Assembly (NCBI GenBank): GCA_025093555.1
Contig: JAIWNF010000016.1
Location: forward strand, 682,001-746,000
Source of the DNA: Circinella umbellata
Lineage: Eukaryota > Mucoromycota > Mucoromycetes > Mucorales > Lichtheimiaceae
Length of the DNA stretch: 64,000 bases
Reading direction: 5' to 3'
This document shows, piece after piece, positions 35,199 to 46,721 of the stretch. The notes under the pieces were generated by a model. That model was not told the origin of the DNA. It ran no database searches and saw only the letters and a program-made list of their open reading frames with translations. The position numbers were made by a program, and so were the translations under genes. Position 1 is the stretch's first letter, and each line of letters opens with the position of its first letter.

Positions 35199-36957
35199 AT
35201 GCGTTCCCTTTCTTTAATTGCTGCTATCGCACTTGTTGGAAGCACTGTATCAGCTGCTCCTCGTGAAGTTAATAAAACTACTAACAAGAACAGTGATGTA
35301 AAATATACCTTTAATATGGGCTATTCAGAGGGTCAAGTATGTAAAATAAATATGTCTTTGTGATATATATATATATATAATGATATTATTATTATTACTA
35401 TTATTAGCAATTCTAAACAATTTTACAGTATATCCTCCCTGTCAATGTTGGTACTCCAGGTCAAGGTCCTATTAATGTTGTATTCGATAGTGGTTCTGAA
35501 TTGACTTGGTTCCCTGGACCTGATGCCGTAAGTTATCTTCTTCTTATTATAAAATTGTGCTACTGAGAAAAATAAAGCTTTGCCTTTTAAAAAAAATAAA
35601 TTAATAATTTTTTTTGTTCACCTTAAAAATTAAACTATAGTGTGACGATTGTGTATCTGAATATAACCCATCTGCTTCTTCAACTGCCATTAAAGATGGT
35701 AAGAAACCAGTATTCGCTGATTATGGTGATCAATGTGCAACTGTTACCAAATATAAGGTAAATTGACTATTTTTTTCTTTTGTGTATATAATGTACTATA
35801 TATAAGAAAAAATAACATTATAGATATTAAATTAAACAAAACGAACTATGTATCTTTTTTCAGGATACCCTTTCTTTCCATGGAGCAGATAATTTGAAGT
35901 TTCAAAGTTTCCCAGTTGGTGCTGCTTCAGAAATTGAAGGTTTTGAGCCTGGTAGCACTGGTAAGAAAAAAAAAGAAAATTAATGAATTATTATTTGTAA
36001 CAAAGTACTAAAAAATATCTTTTTTAGTTGGCTACTTTGGTTTTGGTAATCCTGATGCATTGTATTCTATCGACAGTATGTTTAACAATAATATATTTTT
36101 TCTTTCTTTCTTCTTTTCTTTTAAAAAACAAGTGTTATACAATTTTAATTAATCAACAGTAATAATAGGTGCACTTCAAAATGATGCTAATGGATCCAGT
36201 ATGTATACTAAAGACTTATGTAATAAAAATAAAAAAAAGAAGAATAACTAATTAGGAATGAATGTAATTAACTATTATAGAAGAAAAAAAGAAGCGACAA
36301 GCCAATAACGGTAGTGGTGATATCGGCTCAAACAAACGTCCTCCAAGACAAGGTCACGGTAGACGTTGGGATACTGAAGAATCAGCAGTAATGACTATTG
36401 GTATTGATCATGATGCTTACCATGGTGACCTTTATTACTTCAACTTACCTGCCTCTGAGGCCGATTGTGAAAATCACTCCATTTTCTGGCGTACACCTCT
36501 CACTGGTGTTGGTTTAGCCGATAAACATTCTTGTAAACTTTTACCTAAATCTTACGCCAAATTCTCTACTGGTACCCGTGCTATCAAGGCACCCCCAGTT
36601 CATGCTGATTTCTTGCATTTGAAGTTTGGTGCTATCTACAATTTCTCGGAAAATCGTTACGAATTCAAGTGTAGTAAACTTGATTCCATCGCTGACTTGG
36701 AATTCAAGTTCCAAAATTATCAAATCAATTTACCAGCTAAGCTTTGGACCGCTCGAGTGGATGCTACTGATGATAGTGAAGATGCCAAGTGTTATACTCA
36801 TATTCGTCGTGGTAGTGATAGATTCAAGGAATGGACTCTTGGTACTATTGTTTTGGACGAATTCTATCAAGCTTGGGAGCAAAGTATGCTTCGAGTTGGC
36901 TTGGGCTATTTGGTCGGTGGTAGTAACAATGGCGCTACTATTACTAACATCCAATAA
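35199..36957 (+). CDS. Secreted aspartic-protease-like protein, second catalytic Asp lost
   Basis: Seven exons, 35199-35336, 35429-35527, 35641-35757, 35864-35960, 36028-36075, 36160-36198 and 36281-36957, give 404 aa (an acceptor 9 nt further on in exon 6 gives 401). Residues 1-19 are a signal peptide (MRSLSLIAAIALVGSTVSA). The pepsin-like N lobe starts at YILPVNVGTPGQ and has the catalytic motif FDSGSELTWFPGPDA (Asp66). The flap Tyr is in ADYGDQC. The C lobe begins TIGIDHDAYHGDLYYFNLP. The second motif, normally DTGT/DSGT, reads KFSTGTRAIKAPP: Ser (~275) replaces Asp, encoded TCT, so at least two base changes. A Lys/Arg-rich insert (KEKKKRQ ... NKRPPRQGHGRRW) lies between ~180 and 210. The fold is expected to be secreted but proteolytically inactive; the frame is intact, which argues for a retained non-catalytic role. 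Confidence 0.88.
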
Positions 36958-37942
36958 AGCAGTGTTGATTTTTCTTCCACGTAATCTAAATATTCCCCCC
37001 TCATAATCTTCCTCTTTCACTATACTTTTTTACATACAAATACAATAATCAATTTAAATTATAAACAAGTGTACAATTATATATAATAAATGTATTTTTA
37101 TACTCTTTTTAGCCTTCCCTCTCTTTGCACTTTTTTATTATTATTACTAATTTAAAAATTGAAACCTATAACGTTTTGTTATTCCATTATACGTACTATA
37201 TACTCTACTATATAAAAAAAGCTTTTTTTATACATTAGGTATTGATTACTATTTTATACATACACATATATATATTTGTTGCACTATAACATATATCTAA
37301 ACTTCTACAATGGTCTATGTAAAAGAAGAATAAAAAAAATAGAATGTCTAATACAAAAGTCTTGCGACAAAGATAAAGCAAAGAGACCTTCATCCATTAT
37401 AAAGCAAGGAATAATTGAAATAATTATGTAGTAGCTTAGTAACAATTACACTATCATACGTATAATGGAAATATGTGACGTTCTATTTTAATTATCGATT
37501 TTTCTTTGCTTGATGCTTTTTCTTTATTTACTAAAAGTAATCTCACTGTCTTTGTTTGTATCCATTTATCAATATACTTGTATTATTATTACTACTGTTG
37601 CTAGCCTAGTGCTATTATTAAATTGTTAAATTTGGATAATATAAAAGAAGAGTGGTTTCTTAGTACCGAATATTTGTTTATTTAATGTTACTCAATCTCT
37701 GCTTACTATGATGACACATCTCGTCGACTTGTAATTTTTTTGTTACACTATGTTTGTAACATATGACTATATGTGCACTCCTTTAGCCAACTTTATATCT
37801 TATTTTATGGCGCTTCATATTTATTTGGCGCTAATAAATTTTTCCGATCACTTTTAAATGAGTTATTCGTTATCCAAGAGATAACATGCTATCCATCAAG
37901 CATAGCTATTCTATTACCATCTACTCTTAAAATACGGAGTAG
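36958..37942. other. 3' flank and non-coding spacer
   Basis: Downstream region of the protease-like gene. The plus-strand frame beginning at 37773 overlaps the start of the pseudogene described next but is not clearly coding. Confidence 0.45.
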
Positions 37943-38580
37943 ATATACGCACAAGAAATCAAATCCCACATTCAAGATATATTTGATAAACCATCATCAG
38001 ATCAATTTCACTGGAAAATCAAGTTCTATTATTCATCTGGTGAAAAAAAAACAATAACTAGTCAAGTAGCAAATCATTCGGTGTTGTATGACCGTGTTAT
38101 TCAAGAAACAACATATATTGATCCATATGATGAGATGCATAAGTACATAACATCAAGAAGAAGAATAAAAAAAGTGCACAATTTGTTGTTATTATGAGAT
38201 AGGCCAGATGAGAGTCATAATAATATTCCTATGGTTTACAGCAATAAAATGTGGGATTGGGTTTCGTTCTTTGGTATTACACGAGATACACATCTATTTA
38301 AAATATCATGGCGAATTATATATAATGGCGTATCCATTACAAACTATTTAGGAAAGTGAATTACATTTATCAAGAAACGCAACAAGAACCCTTTTAATTA
38401 TCAAGATATTTGATTCTTCTTATTGATTTTCGGTGTTGGCAAGACTGGAATATGATTTTCGACGCTTTTATGCATACGTATGCTATTATTGCATATCAAG
38501 ATGATTATTTTTCAAGTCATTTTATGAACAATAATTTAAATTATCACTTCAAGAAGGTCATCATATATCTATTCTATTCA
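37943..38580 (+). pseudogene. Unrecognised pseudogene
   Basis: The frame is open from 37943 to 38356 (138 codons) apart from one TGA at 38195, unusual in such AT-rich DNA. It reads, in parts, KPSSDQFHWKIKFYYSSGEK, VLYDRVIQETTYIDPYDEMH, then after the TGA DRPDESHNNIPMVYSNKMWD and VSFFGITRDTHLFKISWRII. Beyond the stop at 38357, related-looking sequence goes on in another frame (DWNMIFDAFMHTYAIIAYQD). Trp/Tyr/Asp-rich composition suggests a real former protein. I do not recognise the family and see no start codon with a promoter. Confidence 0.5.
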
Positions 38581-38599
38581 CTGTTAATTTTTAATAAGG

Positions 38600-39404
38600 A
38601 GGTAACACACACACACACAGACACATGTGGATAAATATGCACACACCCAAATTCATACTAATATATTCGAAAATAACAGTGGATGAATATTCCAGTCTTG
38701 TCCCAATCCAACATCAATATACCCACGACTATTCCCTTATATTCGAAAAAAGAAAAGGTGCGTTCTAAAATATCAATAGTGAAAATACACTATTCTTAAC
38801 AAATGTAAGGTAACTTATTATTTGTGTGTGATGATGATTGCCAAAAAAAAAAGGAATAAAAAAGATACAAAAATAAATAGATATAGAAAAATACTATTTA
38901 ACCTTTATTATTACTATTCAAAAGTTTTCTCGTACACCGTATCCCTCATTTTTCACACAAAAACATTAATATATTACACAGCTAGCCCGAAAATACCAGT
39001 CAACAAGAGAAACAAAGGAGCTTGCATTTATATTAAAAAAAAGACATGTATATCAATGGATATCTTTTGAAGAAACAAAAATCTATCAAGTCAAGGATCA
39101 AACAAAGACCAAAAAGAAACAAAAACTCAAGATCCAGTACTACAATCACAAGAGATAGTTATAATTAAAGCCAAAGATGTCAAATCAAATAAAAAACGGA
39201 TCAAAGAAAAAGAAAAAGAATAAAAATAAAAATAGAAGTCCCACAAAAAAATATTATGATTATTCAATACTATCCAATATATAGAAACATAATATAAAAT
39301 AATATACTAAGTTTTGTACATAGTCAATAGATATCACTCGTTAACTGACACTTACACGTAAAGATTAGAAAAACAAAACGTCCCATTTTTTGTAGAAACG
39401 TGTA
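38600..39404. other. Spacer with (CA)n and Lys-rich frame
   Basis: Short (CA)n at ~38601-38620. A Lys/Gln-rich open stretch at ~38980-39160 (ARKYQSTRETKELAF...) has stops and no family signal, and may be a further piece of the upstream relic. Confidence 0.4.
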
Positions 39405-39453
39405 AGTTTATTTGTCATAAAATATATTTACAAAGAAATTGAAAACTTTAAAA

Positions 39454-41654
39454 CTAAATGTACTCAACGTTTTTAATTTTTTTTTTTGCAGTTGCTATGC
39501 AACTCGCGGTTATCTTTGGACATTTTTTGATTACCAGTTTTGTTAATGTTGAAGAGTCTACCTTACCCAGCAACCCATATATGCCTAAATCAGTCACCTT
39601 TTTTAGATCTTCCAATTGAAGATACCACAGATTTTTTAGGCCACCAAGAGTAAGTATTATATTATCCGTTATTAAATCCATTTCTTCGACTCTCAACCAT
39701 ATCAACCGGTCACTGAGTTTACTGATCATGCTGTTAAATCCTTCAGTCGAGACGTTCTTCAAATCACACAAGCCTATCTCGTTCAATGTTTTGATAGTAG
39801 TTAACTTCGAAAGTAAATCATCAGTTATTGCGTCGCTTTTGTAAAGATCAACAAATGTTAATGATGGTTGTTGAAAATTGTTTGGTACCGAAAATAGTCT
39901 GTAATGCTCAAAGAGGCGACATAGACTTGGTGTGCTTTTAATACTATTGATTCGCGATAATCCGATTGTTGAAAGAATGGGTAAAGTTTTGAGCGTTGCT
40001 ACCAGTTCTTTACTATCTGCGAGATATATAGTACGCATTATTTTCAAAGTAGTGGTGTTGCGTATGGCCCGTAGTAGCATAAAATGTTGGATTCCAGGAT
40101 GGCACCAAAATGTCAGCGCTTCTATTTTATCTAACGTAAAATCCGGATACGTTGAGTATAGGTCCCAGAGTTCGGTTTCTGTTATCGAGGCAATCATTGC
40201 ATAAAGGGTGACTAATGTTGCCTTGTTTTTGTAAATCAGAGGTAGAATCTTTTTAGCTGATATATTGTTACCACCATTATTTGTGTATAATTTCTGTAAG
40301 CCTTTTTTACATTTGTTGTTCCTCTCAGTTTGTAACTCTTCAATAGGATCATTGGGTGCATTAGGATTATAACCCAATATTTCTAGATTATCCGCTTGTC
40401 TTGTAATGACATCAAAAACTGTTTCGTCACAAGTGTTCATTACAAGTCGTCGAATCTGTTGACATTGTTGCAACATTGGTTCAATATCTTTTCCAGTTAT
40501 AAGCTTCGCCTTTATTTGTAAATCAATCAAAGCTTCATGTCGTTCCACTGTTGAGAACTTCCCGATTATTTCGGCCAATGGCTGAGTTGTAGTGAATGAT
40601 GATTTGGTTAGATTTGTACATGTCATGATGAGATCAGCCAATTTAATTAAATTTGTATTGGATCCAAAATCAAGATCAAGAGTCGTTAGTGTCTGTCTTG
40701 TTTGCCAAAATGCTGTAGGCACTGTTGTCATATTCAGTAGCCTCTTTTTAATATCGATTTTTGTTACTAGTAACAGATATATAAAACATAATTATGAGTA
40801 AATGCTTTCTTTTTTATTATCTTTACTATCATTATGCTGAATGTAGTATTTCTCATATGCTTAAAATATATACCTTTTATTTTTAGCGATTCTAGCTTGT
40901 TCAAATATCCGTTTCTCATATAACGAAAACATGTCATGGGTATCGTATTATTAGATTCGGTACTAATTGTTAGTTGCTTAATATTATACTCTGTAGATGG
41001 GATCGTGTTAAATACTCGAAGGGTTTCTTGATTATTATCATCAACAAATAGATTACTCCATCTATCTTGATAATCCATAATCTTCTTGTGCCATATTCTT
41101 GATACTCGCGAACATACTTCTTTTGTACTCTGTTCTAAACGAGGCATGATGTTGTTATTTACAATTTCAAGAGGTAACTTGCTTATAAAATCGACTGGTT
41201 CTTTATTTTGTATTCTTGCTTCTTTGAGTCCGTTTTTGAGTTGTTGGATAAAGATCTTATTCTTTTCTTCTGGAGGTGTTTTTTGTAAACCATCATTATA
41301 TACTTCAATTGCTTCTTGTAGTTCTCCGTTCATTTTCAAAATGTCGGCTTTACGAAGATATCCATTGGGTAACATTGACGGAAGTCTCATCATTTTATGA
41401 GCATCAGCAATGGCCAAATCCATTTGACCTTGCATGGCATAAGAATATGCACGCGTGTCAATAAGAACCATTAGCAATTGCTGTGTATTCTGTTGATCAA
41501 TGGTACACGTTGTATGGTTTATTGTACTATCATAATCACGATTATTAATGGCACTGTCGATGCTTTCTGCGACCTTGAGGAACGATCTTGCTAGTGATGT
41601 AAGTTGCATCGGAGGAAGAATTGATGGATCATTGTCAGTTGATTTTTTTCCCAT
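39454..41654 (-). CDS. TPR/F-box/LRR protein, copy B (697 aa)
   Basis: Exons 41654-40874 and 40766-39454 join in phase 1 at the same site as copy A. The TPR-like N-terminus (GQMDLAIADAHKMMRLPSML), the F-box at ~153-200 (VDFISKLPLEIVNNNIMPRL, SRIWHKKIMDYQDRW) and degenerate LRRs are collinear with copy A. Small in-frame indels distinguish them, for example an extra KCK after ERNN and LLRAIRN against LRAIRN. Both frames being open suggests both copies are under selection or that the duplication is fairly recent. Presumed SCF adaptor; target unknown. Confidence 0.87.
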
Positions 41655-42238
41655 GTTAATGTTTGTTAATAATAGTTGTTAACAAGAACAATATAGAATT
41701 CAAAAAAGAAAAGAAATTAGATGAATGTTATTTGAACATCTAATAAATAACGTTTTAATTATTGGTATTCATGTGATGCTGCTACGCAGATTTCTGGTTT
41801 AGTGGCAAGAAGGGGCTTAGGTTTTATACACATAATATACGACTAGAATAATAAAAATACATTCATTTCCAATAACAAACATGACACAACTCTATATGAT
41901 ATGTGTGGATATAGGATCCAAATATATACCAAATGTCATTTAATAATAGCCAATGGTATAATTTATTTTCTTGATATTAGAAACTGCAGCCGACATATAC
42001 GTAGCAGAAAGTTTAAAAAAGCAACTGTGGCGCAATAATCACTAGCAGGTATAAATTTCTGTGTTCTAGAAAATAAAAATAGTTTTTGGTTTACAAGAAA
42101 AAACTGGTTGGAGACAAATTCCCAAAAAGGATTAGTTGGATGAGCTTTGTTGGATCCGCATGACCATGCCTTTTCTACCTTGATCGACAATCTTTTTTTT
42201 TCTCATATACAAGTTCATACTATTGTGTATTACTATTG

Positions 42239-42352
42239 CAAGCCTTCGTCACCTTCACAACTTTGTGGGATGAGCCCCTCCGCTTTGCTTCGTATCAACG
42301 CCTCCGGGGCTACGGTTTAGCGGCTCGTTGCGGGAAAGCACCCCAAAACCCC
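42239..42352 (-). mobile_element. GC-rich element, diverged second copy
   Basis: Reverse complement of the 20566-20678 block, with substitutions and small indels. Conserved pieces include AACGAGCCGC, AAGCGGAGGGGCTCA and AGGTGACGAAGGC. Segmental copy A has no such block at the corresponding place, so it inserted here after the duplication or was lost from A. Clear target duplications are not preserved. Confidence 0.7.
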
Positions 42353-43871
42353 TTCGAGCCCATTAGAGATATTAGAATATACTATTGGTTTTATGACCAT
42401 AATCTTTTTTTATCTAGTACATATGAAACTATATACAAAGATTAAGCCTATCAAATAATCATGGATATCTCTCTTAAGAGCATCATCATTCGATACTAAG
42501 TTCAAGTTATTAATTAAATATGTAGATTGCCAAAAGGTTGTCAGTAAATTATATTGAATATTTATGGTGGTAAAGAAGATTGTTATGAAGAAGATGATGG
42601 AGATAAAGAAAGAAAATATATGTACAGAAAATCTGCTGTACGTACATACTCGAGACAATGCTACATATAGTTGACTGTAAGCAAAGACAGATTTGAATAG
42701 ACTAAGTATAGTTCGGTTAACCATAATGTTTGTTCAGGAACGTGAAGTATTGAAGGTGAGATAAAATTAAGTTCAATTGAAAAAAGAAGTCTGATCCATA
42801 TAATGAAGGCGATTTTATTGAATTGTCTATTATATATAAGATTTAAGATTTTTGTGTTATACGTGCTACGTGAACATTTTAACATGTTTTAAAGTATCAA
42901 CATTAGTTTATTTACTAGTCATGTTGAATTTAACAATAGTAGTACCTAACAGCAATATAAAACTCAAGAAAAAAACAGATATTATAAGAAAAGGTAGGCG
43001 GGTACAGTGATTTCTCGTTAAATCGGTACTGTAGTTTATTATAATATAAATTATCCTCTTTCTAGGTAAAAGAAACAAAAAACTGTAGACACAATTAACG
43101 GTGAAACACAAAGTAATTTTTTCGTATCTTTGATTTCTCCTTTCTTTCTTTACATATATATAATACACATCTACGTTCAATAGAACGTACCACATGCTAT
43201 ACGTACTGTACTTATACATCAAAAAAAGAATTAATGCGTCCAGTAGTGACTAGTTCTGGATATGCTCTACATAGCAGGTTTCAATAAAAATAAAATATCA
43301 TTGCATACTACAATGGCGTTGATATTGGTGTTAATGCTCTTCATACAATAGTTTTAGTATTTATGGTGCATACATTATTTAGAATGGAAATACTAATAAG
43401 TAATGTTTTAATTTTATTATTTTAATAGAAAAGGGATATTATATGAAAGATTATATAAGTTATACGTTCCGTTTGTTTAGTAACTCTTCACTATGGTGAG
43501 ATTTATATCATTTTAGAACTATTAATGACTTCAATTATTTATATGACATTCATTATTGAACAATATAATTCGATATATTGTCATTGTATATTGTGTATGA
43601 TAATTTTTAAGTTTTTTATATAACTACGTAGCAGCATCCAAAAACCTATGAATGCTCTGTTCCTTGTAAATAATTTGAAATTTAAGTTGGTGCTTTTCTT
43701 TAACATTTTAACTTTTAGAAACAAATTTGTCTGGCATATCTTTTTTTTTTTTTTGCTTTGTGCTGCACATTTTTTTCTACTTTATGACGCCATTTTTATG
43801 TATACAAATGACAATACACCACACATATCTATATACGGCAAAATAGTTACGTAACTGTTAGTTTGTTTAGA

Positions 43872-44252
43872 CAGGATTTTGCATTCATTTCCGGACACAA
43901 CCTTCAATTTTTTCGCTTATACGTAATGTCAGTTTTTTTTTTGCTTATGGTGTTAATTTTTCGCTATATTTTTCGCTTATGATAGCATTATTTTTCACTT
44001 ATGATAAATGATACTTGGTTAATCCTATAAAAGCAGGTGTAGCAAATACGAAAGAAAAATTGGTATTAGTCGCGAAAAACTCCCCCTATCATCTGTGCAA
44101 ATCTCTAATCGTCACAAATGAATCTCTTAGACCTCATAAGTAAGAAATTATATAGGTATTACAAGCGAAAATTAATTCTATCATAAGCGAAAAACGCTGC
44201 CATCATAAGCGAAAATATTGAGGGCTGTGTCCGGAAATGAATGCAAAATCCT
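43872..44252. mobile_element. 381-bp MITE (CAGGATTTTGCATT family), copy B
   Basis: The left end CAGGATTTTGCATTCATTTC and the right end (reverse complement AGGATTTTGCATTCATTTCC) are perfect inverted repeats apart from the last bases. Subterminal TTCGCTTATGATA units recur in both arms in inverted orientation, as in the copy at 16448-17268. The flanking TA is no longer visible and there is no transposase. Confidence 0.8.
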
Positions 44253-44420
44253 AAATTTGTGAGTGTTTCAACTTTGATAATTACATATAAGATACATACA
44301 TACTTTCTACAGATTTACAGTATCGAATTTAGAATAATAGATATATCGTTACGTAGTGAAAGCCGTCAAAAAAATTAATATTTGAGTATGTTCCTGTTTA
44401 AGTTAATTCATAATTCGCTA

Positions 44421-44805
44421 CAGAGGATCCCCGTTAATTTCATAGGGCCATTTTCCTTTTTTTTTGTGAAAATAAAGGGGTGTGAAAATTAACGGCTACT
44501 GTGAAATTTTTCTCCAAGAATGTGCATATATTGAATACTTCAGCTCACTACTGCATACCTTTTATTGTATCAAAATACGTATCAATTAATAAATTATTTT
44601 TATACGATTGTTCTTGATGCATTTTTCTAACTATTTCTTTTTTTCTTTTGAAAAAAAGTTATATAATATAGTGCAGAGATAATTTATTTTTTATATTATT
44701 ACATTTTTTCATCTTTTTCTTTTCATCTTTCTATATTTTTGCTTTATATATACCAAAACAAAATAACAGTAACCAGATTTAACGTTGGCTTGACAGCTTC
44801 TATAG
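44421..44805 (+). repeat. Copy of the pogo-like MITE end
   Basis: Preceded by TA; begins CAGAGGATCCCCGTTAATTT. It is collinear for ~380 bp with 4542-4935, including GAATGTGCATATATTGAATA and GGCTTGACAGCT near the end. The opposite terminus was not found. Confidence 0.6.
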
Positions 44806-46640
44806 AGTTATTGCTGTTGAGTAATACGAGTTTGATTATGATTATTCTAGTCAAGGCTTCTTCTTTTGTGGTAACTACAACTGTATGTCCTGAAGAACAT
44901 GAATTATAATGTAGCGAATGAGATTTTAAAATAAACAGAGTCAATTATGCACAAGATCGCTGTGGTTTTGTTGCAAAAGTGTAGAGGCTGCAATTCTCGA
45001 GGATGCAAAAAATGGGGTCTGGCTGTAAGTAGAGCCTTGTATCATTGGTTGCTTGACAGATACTGATAATAGTATAACTAGTGGGAGTGTGATTTATCTG
45101 GGTGGTAATAACAGTCAGGGCAAATGGGATTTGAATAATAAGAGTCCTTGTACTTCCACGTTGGTTTTAGAACAGGCAATTACCATGCACTAGTATGTTT
45201 GGATCTACAAGAGCTTCTATTACACAAGCATTATCAAGAACGCTTATACAAGAAAAAAGTATCTCTGCCCATTATCATATATCACTGCTTATAAGACATG
45301 TTCTAAATAGCTCAGCAATTAAAGATACTACAGATTAGCATTTACTACAAGAGAGCGGTACTACAACATCAATCATGTTATCATTGATTGATGACGATTT
45401 CAATGGTAAGTTTATGAAAGATGTTTGTATTTAATAAATCCATGAATGACTAACTCCAGATGTTGCTTTTTTACAGATACTGAGCATGGTATTGCTTGGA
45501 AAGTAGTTTTCAAAATATAAGATCTTTATACAGTACAGAGCCTTTGCCGAAACTGGACCTCCCAAACAACAAGAGCCACGAGATCTTGTGTTATTATTGG
45601 TAACAACGATGATAGCAATTGATAATGTGATATTCCTGAAGAAACAGAATTGAGTAAATAAAGCATTTCTGAATAAACACGAGTAAAAATTTGAACTTGT
45701 ATGCTCCATTTTTGTTAATTTTGGTTATTGAGGTTAGTATTAGCTAAAAAAATATCTTGGCTTCAAGATAAAAAAAGCGTTGTCGCCGTGGAATAAAAAT
45801 TAAAATGTCAAAAGTAAAATTCACATAAAGCCATCAAAGAATTACAAATTCTGCCAATATTTGAAATTGCATCCGTCATTTGGTTTAACCCCCAAAAGCC
45901 AATTTTAAAAGCAATCAATTTGAATGATCTGCACAAATTTACACTAGAATATAACTTTAATTGTGGTGCTGGAATTGAAAAAGGAAAATAATTTTTTCCT
46001 TGGTATAAACTTTAAAAGTAAGCAATGAAGTTGTATAGAAGTCCGCTTACTTTCCAACCTATAAAGAATCATGATAATGAAGAAAAAGCTCCCATCGAGT
46101 ATTTTAACTTCTCCAGAAATATATGACAGGTTTGACCCTATCTGTGTATGTTCACGTGTACTCTATTGTACTACATTTTAAAGTTTAACGCGAGTATATG
46201 ACGGCTCTTTACAGCAAACTATCAAAAAGAAACCTTTGTAGTTACAGGAAGAATATAGCAGAATTAAAGGACCAATGGCCGTGGGGGAATATATCATATG
46301 GTTTACAAGCTATATATAGAAACTGAATGAATGTTGTAGCTTTAAATTTGGTATTATACGCTAAGACTCTGTTTTGTGCACAATGCCACTGCTAACTTTA
46401 CACGCATTCACCCCCGCAAATTTTAGAATTGTTACACGCCTTTTTGTCATACGCACAGCCCCCCTTCCAACTCTATTATAATTCTTCCATGCACAACATC
46501 TTACTCTTTACAATAACGATAATCTGTACCCCCCAACAATGATAAAGAATATTTAATATTGCACGAAAAAATAAAACAACCCGATACGCTGCTATTCTTT
46601 TCTTTCTCTCCTTCTCTCTCTGTCTTTATTTCGGTACTCA
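44806..46640. other. Degenerate region with coding-like fragments
   Basis: No intact gene. Fragments look formerly coding. At 44947 a frame reads MHKIAVVLLQKCRGCNSRGC, then KKWGLA before a GTAAGT. 45195-45434 is open except for one TAG (MFGSTRASITQALSRTLIQE, then SIMLSLIDDDFNG before GTAAGT). 45827-45991 reads KAIKELQILPIFEIASVIWF, then NPQKPILKAINLNDLH. Family unknown; they may be the eroded core of a transposon. Confidence 0.4.
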
Positions 46641-46648
46641 TATAAAAA
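46641..46648 (+). promoter_or_regulatory. TATA box of F-box/LRR copy 2
   Basis: TATAAAAA about 80 nt before the ATG at 46722, after a CT-rich stretch (46597-46626). Confidence 0.6.
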
Positions 46649-46721
46649 CATCAAAGGCTCTGTGGGGGTTTTTACTTTTATTAAACAGGCTTGAATAAAA
46701 CATATCTTTTTTCACTTGTAA

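Larger units (their letters stand above)
39405..43385. repeat. Segmental duplication, copy B, with internal insertions
   Basis: Direct repeat of 30450-33835. It is about 600 bp longer because of extra DNA at ~42239-42860 that copy A lacks: the GC-rich element at 42239-42352 and about 0.5 kb of unmatched sequence. Homology resumes at ATACGTGCTACGTG (~42860) and the shared TTTACTAGTCATGTTGA (~42910). Confidence 0.85.
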
